Assembly (NCBI RefSeq): GCF_000471905.2
Contig: NW_006499751.1
Coordinates: forward strand, 1,412,445 to 1,476,444
Direction of reading: 5' to 3'
DNA length: 64,000 nucleotides
Source of the DNA: Amborella trichopoda
Lineage: Eukaryota > Streptophyta > Magnoliopsida > Amborellales > Amborellaceae
Shown: one piece after another, positions 31,722-41,890 of the stretch
Layout of the letters: every line of letters starts with the position of its first letter
How positions within the stretch are numbered: position 1 is the first letter of the stretch
Position numbers and translations under genes: made by a program
The notes under the pieces: model-generated
What the model saw: the letters and a program-made list of their open reading frames with translations, nothing else
What the model was told of the DNA's origin: nothing
The model's database searches: none

Positions 31722-33483
31722 TGTGACCCCCCCATCCTACCAAACCCTTCAATCTAAAACTACGAACACAAACTCCTTCATACTACACTTCAAACCAAAG
31801 GCGATCCGGATAATCAGATCTTCCTGGCCCCCTTCTTCCTTTTCTATTTTCTCCATTAAAAATCGTGAAAGTTCGGTATTGATTGTGCAACTTTACAATA
31901 TGAGTCGGTGCTGACTCTAGGTACTGGGCTTAGGGACCCTGTCTAAATGTTGTTTTTCTTCCCTTTTTTCTTTGATTTCTTTTAGCATTTTTTTTAGAGT
32001 TATGGCTTTTTTCTTTCCTTTCTTCATTTCATAATCTAACTCTTCTTTTCTTCTTCTTTTGATTCATGCATATATCCATCTTGTGGCTATCTTTATATGG
32101 GTTTTTCCCTATCTTCCCCTATTTATGATCCTTGATCTTTTTTTTTTTTTTACATATATATATTCTCATTATATAATCATTTCCCCTTTTGTTATTGTGT
32201 ATTTATTTCTTTTGTTTTGATGTATCTATTACTCTCTTGTATCCCCTTTTTTGCTAGCATGGATCTTCTCTTCTTAACAAAACCCCTTTTTCTTGATCTC
32301 TCACCCTCCTCATTAATTAATCTTTATCCCTTTATTGATAATTTATTTCTAGTTAGGATCATTGTATTTACTCCTTTTCTCTCTTTATTACTTTGATTAT
32401 GAAGATCTCTCTTTCTTTCCTTTCCTTGTTCATTAAATAGGGATTTTCCTTTCTCTTATAGTAAATATTTTTCTTGGTTTGTTACATCTTTATCTCTTCC
32501 TTATTTCCCCCATTTAATAGCATAGATTCTCTCTTCTCACTTCAATCTTTCATCTCCTTTATTTTGTGATAGTATTTTTTTTTCTGTTGGATTTATTTCT
32601 TTTAATTGGTTGTGTTTATTCCTCTTTCTCATCTTATTCATTTAATAATGTAGATTTCATGCATCCCTTTCATTCCCTACTTCTCTTATACTTATTTTAT
32701 CTTTTTCCTTATATTTTGTTCAATAGCTTAGTCTCTCTTCTTCTCTTCTTGTTATATTTACCTTTCTTGCTCTTCACTATCTTCTATTAGGGACTTGCAT
32801 CTATTTTTCCTTCTCTTCTCCCTTTTAATGAATTTATCCTTACTTCTCTCTATCTCATTCGTCTTAACACTCCTCCTTATGCTCTTTCCTTTTTATTTTC
32901 TTTTTATTTTCTTATATTTAGTTTTGTTACTAGTATTGCATATTTTTTATTAATATTAGCTTTCTTCTCTCTCCCTCTCCTCCATTTTGTTTCTTTTCAT
33001 GTTATATTATTATCTTTATTCACATTTCATACTCATATCTCACTGCCTCATTGATGAGAACCTCACCCTTTTCCTTCTTCGTAATCGTGCCCGTATTTTC
33101 CTATTATTATCTCTCTTTTTCATTGTAAGACATGTATGTTTAGATTAGACTTATTCTCTCATCCCCACATTCTTTAATTTCTTTTTTTCTTGCATTTAGT
33201 GACTTATTTATAATTCCCTTCCATTGTTCTCTTTCTAAATCTATTTTCTCAAAATCTTCCTCTTATCTTTAAATCCCTTTAAAAATATTTTTGGTTGAGT
33301 TCCAAGGTTAAGGTAATAGGGAAGCCGACTTTGTCGATGATTTGAGAGGGATAAGGTCTTATGACCCGATTCTTCCTCTGAATGTAATTTAATGAGACGC
33401 ATACTCTATCAACTCATCGATTTGTTTGCACTTGAAATCAAGGCAGGGGTGGAGTACCCTACCCGTAATTTAGAGTATAAACA
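31722..33483 (+). repeat. Element C probable 5' LTR
   Basis: The right end is firm: '...AAACA' three bases before a primer-binding site. The left end is proposed at 'TGTGACCCCCCCATCC', which resembles the LTR start at 39404. About 31940-33290 is a 1.3-kb pyrimidine tract of T-rich and C/T-rich sequence, a feature shared with the LTRs of B. Frames inside it (such as 32566-32790) are Phe/Leu low complexity. No partner LTR is in the window. Confidence 0.5.
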
Positions 33484-33486
33484 ATC

Positions 33487-33503
33487 TGGCGCCCAATGTG
33501 GGG
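33487..33503 (+). promoter_or_regulatory. Element C primer-binding site
   Basis: TGGCGCCCAATGTGGGG lies three bases after the LTR end. The TGGCGCCCA...GTGGGG form is common in plant Tat-lineage (RIRE2/Retand-like) elements and differs from the TGGCGACTCC form of A and B. C therefore belongs to a different subfamily. Confidence 0.8.
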
Positions 33504-35199
33504 TTGGTCAAGCTTCCCTTCCGTCTCAACCATTTAAGCATCCTCTCGACCCTTTGTTTCGAGAGACCGCCATCAACGTGAAACTCATCTCGGATCGTTG
33601 CGAGCTCTTGTTTCTTTTCAAGGTCCGACTGATGAAAGTTACCAAGGGAGGTGTCCAAACCCTCCTCGGTATATTTTTCTTGTCTCGACTAGCCTCGTTC
33701 AATTTCTGGAAGCCCAGAGCCTAGCGTTAGTGGCACTTTCACTGACACCATTGCCAGTAGCGCCAGGTGCTTGGAGCTTCAAAAAGTCTCTTCACCCTTT
33801 CATGCTTGTAGTTGTTCCCTTCGGCCTTTTTAGTTGAGTTTTAAGGAAAAGAGTTTTGATGCCAATTTCATTGCCGCCAGGATCCTGTCCCCCTGATCTT
33901 CAGTTGAGACCGTCTGAGACCACAGATCTTGGGCGCCATTGAATTTGGCACTAGGATTCTATTGGCCTGGACTGTCCCCCTTTGGGTGGTAGCATAGTTT
34001 TATCGCTGTCCTTCTTTTTCGTGCCTCCTCGTCACCCCTGCTTGTGAGGGTCCCTCTTCCCTCAACCTATCTTGCGCCCCTTGTAGGGTTATACCCAACT
34101 CTAAGCACACTCGAGTCAATGCAAGTTGTACTCTTTGTTTGGATCGTGCTTCGACCCTCTGACCTGAAGTGCACGTTGCTCGGCACTAAGGTTCCCAAGA
34201 CTTAGTCATTTCTAGGGTGCCTAGTCCTTCACTTTCGTTGTGCCTTGATCCGGTTCATCGTATCGAAGCGCACCCCACTTATTTTGATTAAGAGCCTCGT
34301 GTTCTTTTTTACTTGAGCACTATATTGATTGCTTGACACACTCTTTTCATGAGCGCGCATGCTGATTTACCACACTCACACTTATGCACCTGAGCGCATG
34401 AATATAAAACTTCTTTCAAACTTAGTTTTTTGAAAAACCTGCATCCAACCTTCATGTTTCTGGAGTAGGCACCTAGTTCTTAGAGGAAGAGTAGTTGGGA
34501 TAGTGGGCCCCCCAATGGGAGTGCACCCTCTGTATATACTCGGCCTTTAAGAATACCCCACAATACTTTGGACCCATGGTCACTTATAAGAGTGGCCCGG
34601 ACTAAAGGTTGGTGTACCCTGATACCTTACCTCATTTTTAAAACTAGGTCTTACCCTAGGTAAGAACTCTAAGCCTGGCCTTACCCACTAGTGGTTTAGA
34701 GGTACTCGTGTCTTTTCGCTTGCATTGTATGCCTAAGTAGCGAGATGTGTTACAACTCAAGTATGGTGGCAGGAGAGTCAGACACCAAGTTGACTGCCAA
34801 TTTGTACAGAAGGTCGAGTACATCATCCGACTGTCCATTGAGACAACACAGTTATCCCGTGGGACTATGGAATCTAGCCTCAGCTTGGATTCGTAGTTAG
34901 GTCACCTAATCGTCAATACGGAGACCAACTAAGTCACCAGTCCAGCTCTAGGGTTCATCAGGTTTGTACCACCCGAAGCACCCTAAAAAATAGAGGGATT
35001 AGACCGGGTGCAGTCCTGACACGAGACGCAATATAGGGTATGTGCTTTTAGCGTTGGTCAAGCCGGTGATTTAAGCATAGGTGATACTCATGTACCAATA
35101 GCTCCCCGTCCACCCAATAGAGAGCATTTTGTTATGGGTAGTGCAACATGATCTTCTAGTGTCCGCAGCAGCCGTAAGGCTGACCAAGCTCCTCTTAGG
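33504..35199 (+). other. Element C leader region
   Basis: This is about 1.7 kb between primer-binding site and gag. Some frames are open (33392-33724, 33598-33837), but none has a recognisable domain or resembles the extra ORF of A and B. The stretch is noncoding or fully decayed. Confidence 0.45.
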
Positions 35200-36643
35200 G
35201 TTGCTCAACCTAGTATTAGGCTAGAACCCAACCTTAGTGTGGCCTAGTTCCCTCTAGGGACAAACCAACCGGTGGTAGAAAATCTTGCAGATCCGACTAA
35301 GATAGCTCAAGCGGTCCTCTTAGCAATGGGAAATCCTTGCCTAGGGCATGCAACCAACTTCTCGGCCCAACCTAATCTAAGGCGCCCTCAACCTGTTCAT
35401 GCACAAACCAATCTAGGAAACTCAACCCAATGAAAGTCTTCCTATGGCACTAGTATACCCACCATCGCACCAGCCAACTCCTTACATCTAGCTGGTCAAC
35501 CTGCCGCTTTACGAAGTAACCCTTGGGTACCATCTGCACAGGCAGACATGAAATACCAAGCTTTAGAAGGACAAAAGAAAATCATGCGCGTCATGCTTCA
35601 AATATTGGGGGTGGACGATCTCGCTCTCATCGAGCCTTATGACGAGACTTATTTGGATGGATTTGCCAACCTACCCATGAATTTCTTGCCCCCAGAATTT
35701 CGAAATCACTTTGGTGGGAAAGGCGACCCACGTCTCCATATAACCATCTACATTTTAGTTGTGCCAGCAATCTGAGATAGGCTGGTCGCCCTTAAAGCAA
35801 TATTCGCCCATAGTCTCATAGAAGATGCCACCATTTGGTATAATGAGTTTGTGAGGGGCTACCCCAAGGCTACATTCAGAGAAATGTTCAAAGATCTGTC
35901 ATTCATTTCAGTACCAAGAAACCGCGACCAATATCGATAGTGGAACTAGTCTTCCTTAAGCAAGGATCAGATGAACCATTCATTGATTTTATTGATCGAT
36001 TTACTCTGTCATGGCATCAAAGGTCACATAATGCCCATTATCAGGCCATGCTAAGATCAGCACGATATTAGTGGATGCCAACAATGAATACAAGACATTT
36101 TTCAGTCACACTGGTGTCGCTCTGACCTTCAACATTATGTCAGAAAGGATCGCAATATATGAGAGAACTAAATCTCAGATGATTGGTATTAAGCCGAGTG
36201 AGAATCAAAAAATTAATGAAGCCTCGAAGAAAGTCTCTCGAGCTAAACAACCCGAGGAGGTAAACCAGATTATCCTCCACCAGGAAAATCTAAATAATGA
36301 GGATCGACTACCTAGCCTAGACAAACGAGGAAACCAAAGTGGGGGTGGTAACCGATGCAGACCCCATAGTCAGCCCATCAGACCCCAAAGGCATTTCAGC
36401 CCATTAAAACAACCCTTGACTGAAGTATTTTAGCAGCTTTTGAAGGAGGGAAATTTGGTTTTTCCGTCTCCTTCGCCATTCTCGTATGAGATGACAGATA
36501 AAAGCAAGAATTGTGAGTTGCACCAATACCATCAACATAATACCCAAGATTGCGACACCCTTAAGCATCAAATTGAGAATTTGATAGAAAGAGGGGTCAT
36601 TAAGGTAGTAAAACCTGGTGAGCAAATTAAAGAGTCCAATTAA
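35200..36643 (+). pseudogene. Element C gag
   Basis: The capsid N-terminal part reads in 35548-35775 ('DDLALIEPYDETYLDGFANL', 'PPEFRNHFGGKGDPRLHIT') and continues past a TGA as 'AIFAHSLIEDATIWYNEFVR' and 'ATFREMFKDLSFISVP'. After frameshifts near 35940, 36071-36433 gives the capsid C-terminus ('NIMSERIAIYERTKSQMIG'). The modified zinc knuckle 'CELHQYHQHNTQDC' with 'DTLKHQIENLIERGVI' is at 36510-36600. Tat-type gag uses this histidine-rich variant of the CCHC box. Stops and frameshifts disable the gene. Confidence 0.75.
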
Positions 36644-37516
36644 AAGATGGGAATGTATGTCGAACCACTGCCGACTAGTGACCCTCAGCCAAATGTGCCA
36701 CCACCATCTACAAGCACGAAAGTCCGACCATCAGATTCAAGGGGAGCCACGGTCTCCACTGTTTATGAAGAGCTATATATCATAGAACCCTCCTTGGTCA
36801 TCTTCCCGTGCATAATACCGGCTACTCCAATGGTTCCAAGGAAAGCCATTCCTCAAGAACCTCTAAGAGGCATCTTGATGTTGATCATTCAAAATGACCA
36901 AGTGGATCCTACCCCTTAGAAACCTCAAGCATGGCATGAAGACGTCATGATGACAATTACCACTGAGATCTTGGAAGAGTTTACCCTTCAGGAACCCCAA
37001 ATGCAACTTCAAGACATTGAGATGACCACTGATGAGGAATTCAAAAAAAATTACTACTTATTTCCCCATAGCTTGGCAGTGATCAGGGTTGAAGAAGAGT
37101 ATCCCACTCATAAAACAATCCAATTGGAAGGTGTGTGTGAAGAGGTTGACTCATGGATCAAAGACCAACCCTCTTACACCCGTACCAATGGGGTTATTAC
37201 TTCACTTACAAGACATGGTCGACAAGTCAAGCCAACTCAGCTTAGAGCTAACACATCACAAGAAAGGATGGGGAATCCCATCCTTATGCCACATCCAATC
37301 ACAAACAACCCAACTTCTAGTGCTCAACCAGCCCAAGAGGGGGCAACCACTAGCCTTCGTAGCACCTATGACCTTTCAGCACTCCTAGAAAGGATCCCTG
37401 CTTCCATATCCAATCTTGATCTGCTTAGGAGCTCTTCTATTCACTAGCATCAAATTGGGAGTGTACTCCAAAAGGCGCATGTACTCCCCAACAGTGGACT
37501 TGAACACCTCAGTGGG
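36644..37516 (+). pseudogene. Element C gag-protease linker
   Basis: The frame continues from gag after a TAA with 'KMGMYVEPLPTSD', TAG at 36917, then 166 codons (36947-37447). The end contains 'TYDLSALLERIPASISNLDL' and, after TAG 37445, 'HQIGSVLQKAHVL'. The same segment occurs in E ('ASISIMDLMKNSP', 'WAQIEKVLERTHV') and D ('ISILELLANSP', 'RAQIVKVLERTHP'), so it was a constrained domain of the polyprotein. Its role is unknown to me. Confidence 0.7.
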
Positions 37517-37990
37517 ATGTTCACACAATTAATGGCTTCAACACCCATTACCTTCATTGATGAAGACATCTTTCCTGACACTGATCGATACCATAATCGG
37601 GCTCTTTACATGACAGTCTATGTGACTAGCCATGGAATCGCAAAGGTGCTCATTGATAATGGGGCAGCCCTCAACATTTGTCCAGTTAGGACTTTAGAAA
37701 GAATAGGTACAGACTTAGCTTACTTAGGACCTTCTTAGCTCACCATCACTGCCTATGATGGGAGTAAGAGATAGGCTGAGGGCATTATGCTTATAACTCT
37801 TAGTGTAAGACCTATATCCTAGATAGTGAAATTTTATGTTTCAGATATATATTCTGCCTTTGACTTCCTCCTAGGATGGCCTTGGCTTCATGAAAATCTG
37901 GCCATAGCCTCGACACTTCACTAGTGTCTCAAGTTCCCTACAGACCAACGGGTAATCACCATTTACGTTGACCAACCCCAAGCTATTAAT
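37517..37990 (+). pseudogene. Element C aspartic protease (retropepsin)
   Basis: 'ITFIDEDIFPDTDRYHNRAL' leads into 'VLIDNGAALNICPVRTLERI', carrying the Asp-Asn-Gly active-site triad typical of Tat proteases (Asp-Ser/Thr-Gly elsewhere). It is followed by 'LTITAYDGSKR', 'IVKFYVSDI' and 'FDFLLGWPWLHENLAIASTL'. This aligns without gaps to element D protease (60277-60765). Four in-frame TAG codons at 37736, 37772, 37820 and 37922 replace glutamines still present in D. The enzyme would process the polyprotein; this copy is dead. Confidence 0.85.
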
Positions 37991-37993
37991 CTA

Positions 37994-38936
37994 TTGGAAT
38001 TGGACCCATCAAGGGGCATCAATATCTCGAGAAGTTTTGATGCACCTATTGTGATATATGATGAACCTTACTGCACCACTCTTACTCTTGAAACAAGTAA
38101 CCCTACTCTCGAGAAATTTTGCGGCTCTCCATACTATGAAAAAATCCAATTATGCTACGATAAACACAAATATGGGTCAACCGAAGCCTGGTACAAGCTT
38201 GTAAGCCAAGGCTTTCACATTGGGCATGGCTTAAGACCCTTGGAAATAGAGTTAGGAGCGACAGTTGTAGATTTCATGAATGCAAAACAAGAAAAACATG
38301 ATCGAAGAGGGTTAGGGTGCTCACATGCCCTCATGGAAAACTACGAGAGGCTCGAAGGGCCGATCAAGTTCACTTTCATGGGGATTCAAAACTCTTATCC
38401 ATAAACCCTGCTACTCCATCCCAACAAATGGGAGACACCATACAATACTGCTCCAGGAACTTCGCAGTTGCCGAACACTAGACAGACAAGTATCACCTCC
38501 TTACCTAGTGTCTTTGACTCCCCACATATTTCAAAATTTCATACTTCAAGTAAGCACACACAGCAATCAGTAGAGGACCATCTCGTCCAACTCGATTTGA
38601 GTAGCCGAAGAATTCCCTTAGATACAGGTCACACTCTCTCGACCTCTCAAGAGGGCCAAGGACAAAATTGGGCCCTCGCTCTAATGACCTCTAATGCGTT
38701 GGAAGATTTCCGGCGACGCCAACAAACACCGATGCGAAAGAACAGGTAGGCGCAAGGTATCCCCAAGAGTGCCCTGTGCCGCGCCATCGTCTTTTCCTTC
38801 CACCTCATTCAGTCCTATACGAGACATTAGTTATAAAAATGATAAAAATATTAACAAATATAATGAAAATTTGGATTTTGTTGCAGAAAACACTTTTAAA
38901 AATGTAAAAATCTGAAACAAATCTAAAAATCCTATA
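37994..38936 (+). pseudogene. Element C protease-RT connector with G-patch-like motif
   Basis: The 136-codon stretch 37994-38404 includes 'STEAWYKLVSQGFHIGHGLR' and 'FMNAKQEKHDRRGLGCSHAL'. The QGF-x-G-x-GL motif matches 'QGFQPGQGLGSQG' in D and resembles the G-patch regions seen upstream of RT in plant Ty3/gypsy elements. The remainder to 38936 is Ser/Thr-rich linker in shifting frames. Confidence 0.6.
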
Positions 38937-39403
38937 ATGGAAATCCCTTGGGACGAGCCAAACCCCTCTATCTCGGATCAAACCGATGTGAAAATCGAAA
39001 GTGATTTCAAGCCAAAAGAGCTTCAATTCCACGTCGAACAATTCAAACAGAAATTCGATGGTAACCCGATGGCCATCTTCGAGGAGATGTTGGATGTCAA
39101 TTGGGGTTCCAAGGACAACTTGAAAAAAACCAAGGTCGGGAGTTCCTTGTCACTCAAAGAGTAAGATAAGATGGTAACCTTCCTCAAAGAATACCAGGAT
39201 GTCTTTGCCTGGTCATACGAGGACATGCTTGCGTTGGATCCAGCACTAGTTGAACACCACCTTAATGTTCGAGACGAGGCAAATCTTATCAAACAAAAGG
39301 CCCCAGCAGCTAAAGACTCACGTGGAACGTAAAACCAAGGAGGAAATTGACAAACTCTTAAATAAAAAATTCATTGTGTTTGTCAATTATCCCGATTGGT
39401 TGG
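38937..39403 (+). pseudogene. Element C reverse transcriptase, N-terminal fragment
   Basis: The frame has 'ELQFHVEQFKQKFDGNP', 'FEEMLDVNWGSKDNLKKTKV', 'MVTFLKEYQDVFAWSYEDM' and 'ALDPALVEHHLNV'. After a frameshift it continues 'TKEEIDKLLNKKFIVFV' and 'NYPDWLV'. This is the standard N-terminal RT region of Tat elements (compare D, 61690-62085). Palm motifs including YxDD are absent because the sequence is replaced by an LTR-like insert at 39404. Confidence 0.85.
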
Positions 39404-41164
39404 TGTAGACACCCCCCTCGAAATTATGGCTAAGGAAACTTCTAAAATCTTGATTTTAGTCCTAAAAGACCACACAAAACCTAGTAGACCATAGGAAACC
39501 TAGACCCAATTTAAATGCTTCAAAACTATCAAAATCCTATTCAAACCTAAATTAGAGCCTAAGAACTTTCCAATGATCCACGAATCGTCCGAATCAGACC
39601 CACGGATAAAAAGATATACAAATAACAATTTAGTCCCTGCGAGACCCCAGTGTCGAGCTGAGGGCCGAGTTTTATCGCAGCCCAGAAGGCCCATACATGG
39701 CTTGATGATGCAGACATTGCTCGATGATGTAGTCAAAGCTTTTTATGATATAGTAAAGGTGTTTTCTTGAATTAGATAAGGCTAAAACATCAAGATAACT
39801 ACAAAAAATTCCAAAACATTTCTAAAAAAATCAAGAAAAATCACCAATTGAATCTTATAAATACCCCATATCCCTGACCCAAAAGGAGGAAAAAAATGAG
39901 ACCAAAAAAAAGAAATAATCCCTTAAAAATTTCCAAAATTAGAAAAATTGCCCAAAAATACCCAAAAAATAGGAAAAACCCTTAGAAAATTCTTAAAAAA
40001 TTAGGAAAAACCCCTGAAGAGTTTCAAATATTCAGAGAAAATCTCAGAATTAATATTCAATCTCTGGAGATCCCAAAACCCTTAGAAAACTAAGGAAATT
40101 TTCCTCCAATCCTAAGAAAAGCCTAGGTAGACCCTACCTAAAATTACCTGTTTTTTTCCCTGCCTTAGGAACCCTAGATCTAGGTCAAATAACCTTAGAT
40201 CTACCAATTCCAGCAAAAAAAGGCATCCAAAAAAGGAGATGGTGGTGAAAATTGGAAGAGCGGCCTGATCCAGGCCCGAAACTCCGGGTTTCAGGTCCTT
40301 AAAGGAAAGTATCTTTTTCTTTTTTTTTTGCTTAATTTCGTTTTTTTCTTCATTTAATTTTCTACTTTATTTTATTTTATTTTTAGAATTAAATTATTAT
40401 TAGATTTTATTAAATTTAGAAGTGTTTTTAGGTCAAAATTCAAATTTGGAGCTGGCGCTACCAGTTGATTCAGAAAAAGACCGGATCTGTATAGATTTGG
40501 GATTTTTATGAGCCCATAATTCAAGCGACCTCACTTTCTCTACTTTTTATCTTTAGATCATCTTTTTAGATAATATTTTGGATCATCTTTATCATCTTTG
40601 TTTTTTTATAACATCTTTAGATTCATCTTGATATCATTTATATCATCTATATCATCTTTATCATCTTTTTTATATCTTCTTTCATTCATGCTTATCATCT
40701 TTAGATCATCTTTTATCTTCTTTAGACCATAATTATCTTTAAGTACATCTTTATCTTTTAAAAAAAAAAAATTATCTCTTTTCTAAAAAAAAAATGTTAA
40801 TAATAAAATTTCTCTTTTGATAAAATAATTTTTTTAAAAAAAGTAAAATAAAATAAAAAATAGATCTAGGATTTCTTTTCATTGTCTGTTTAGATTAGAA
40901 ATAGATCTCATCTTTTTTCAATCTTATCTTTTGCTTTCAAGCCTTTTATGCATTACTTAAAATTTTCTTGACTTTAATTCTTTTTAAAAGCATTCTTTAT
41001 TCTCTCTCAAAAATAAAAAATTGAAAAAATTAAAAAATTCTTTTAAAAGTATCTTTATGTTGTTTCTTAGATAGAAAAAAAAGAGAGAATAAAATTAAAA
41101 ACAAAAAAAACAAAACAAAAAAAAAAACAAAAAAAACAAAAAAAACAAAAAAAAATAAAAAAAC
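39404..41164 (+). mobile_element. LTR-like sequence inserted in element C RT
   Basis: It begins TGTAGACACCCCCCTCG exactly where the RT of C breaks. A TATA box (TATAAATA) sits at 39856-39863. Then come AT-rich leader sequence, a T-rich tract (40310-40390), a TCATCTTTAGATCATC-type repeat zone (40550-40745) and an A-rich tract (41080-41165). Length (about 1.76 kb) and order fit a Tat-type LTR with its U5 eroded. It may be the LTR of the element whose gag fragment follows (E). No primer-binding site or closing CA was found. Confidence 0.5.
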
Positions 41165-41890
41165 CATAAGGATACTATTAACTACCGACATCATCCGGGA
41201 ACTCCTAGATAAGGGTGCTATCAACTACACTCCCACCGATGCACCGGTGGAGGCCTCTAATTAGAAGATGGGAGTATTTGCCAATCCACTCCCGAATAAT
41301 GGCAAGAAAGTTGAAATTGAATTCCCCAAGGAGGCCAGTTCAATTGTCACAATGATTGAAGATAAGTTACTCAAAGGAGATCTTAAAGTGAAAAACCATA
41401 AGAATACCCAAGAAAATCTCCTAGTTTCCTCTTGGGATCATGCCATCTTCAAAAGCAAAGAAGCCATAGTCAACAGAGATCCATCATAAACATGATTTCA
41501 ATTAACCGAGACTACACTCCATTGCAAGATGAGAAAGCTGAAAATCCAGGAGAATCTAGGCCAGGTGTCATCGTCATGGCTAGTAAAAACCCTCAAGATG
41601 TTGACCACCGCAGGAGGAGAGGAATCCACTTGAAGCTACCTCGATTGATGGCCACCACTCTAGAGGAAAGGCTCGGGAATCTTTCCAAAGTTCATCAAAA
41701 TCCCAGTATGCCCAATGAAACAACAAATGAACAAGAAATGGACACTGCAGAGCTTATCACACAGTGCAACTTGCTAGCTCATCTCAGTAAAACTCCAGCA
41801 TCCATTTCTATCATGGATCTAATGAAGAACTCGCCCATTCATTGGGCCCAAATTGAGAAAGTACTTGAGAGGACTCATGTCCTTGCCCAT
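41165..41890 (+). pseudogene. Element E: gag end and gag-protease linker fragment
   Basis: The frames read 'DIIRELLDKGAINYTPTDAP', a TAG, 'KMGVFANPLPNNGKKVEIE' (41268-41489), then 'LPRLMATTLEERLGNLSKV' and 'ASISIMDLMKNSPIHWAQIE', ending 'KVLERTHVLAH' (41432-41890). These match the corresponding parts of C and D. The reading is cut at 41890, where the B 5' LTR begins (TGTTTGAACAC). The final codons of the longer open frame (to 41935) already belong to that LTR. The missing remainder is not found after B. Confidence 0.8.

Larger units (their letters stand above)
31722..39403 (+). mobile_element. Element C: truncated Tat-type Ty3/gypsy element (LTR to RT N-terminus)
   Basis: Order along the element: probable LTR (31722-33483), primer-binding site (33487-33503), long leader, gag, gag-protease linker, protease, G-patch-like region and the first part of RT. 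The RT frame stops after 'NYPDWLV' at 39403, where an LTR-like TGTAGACACCCCCC begins. The rest of pol and the 3' LTR are not in the window. From 36071 to about 38749 the coding frame stays constant and is interrupted only by stop codons. The start of the LTR is uncertain. Confidence 0.75.
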
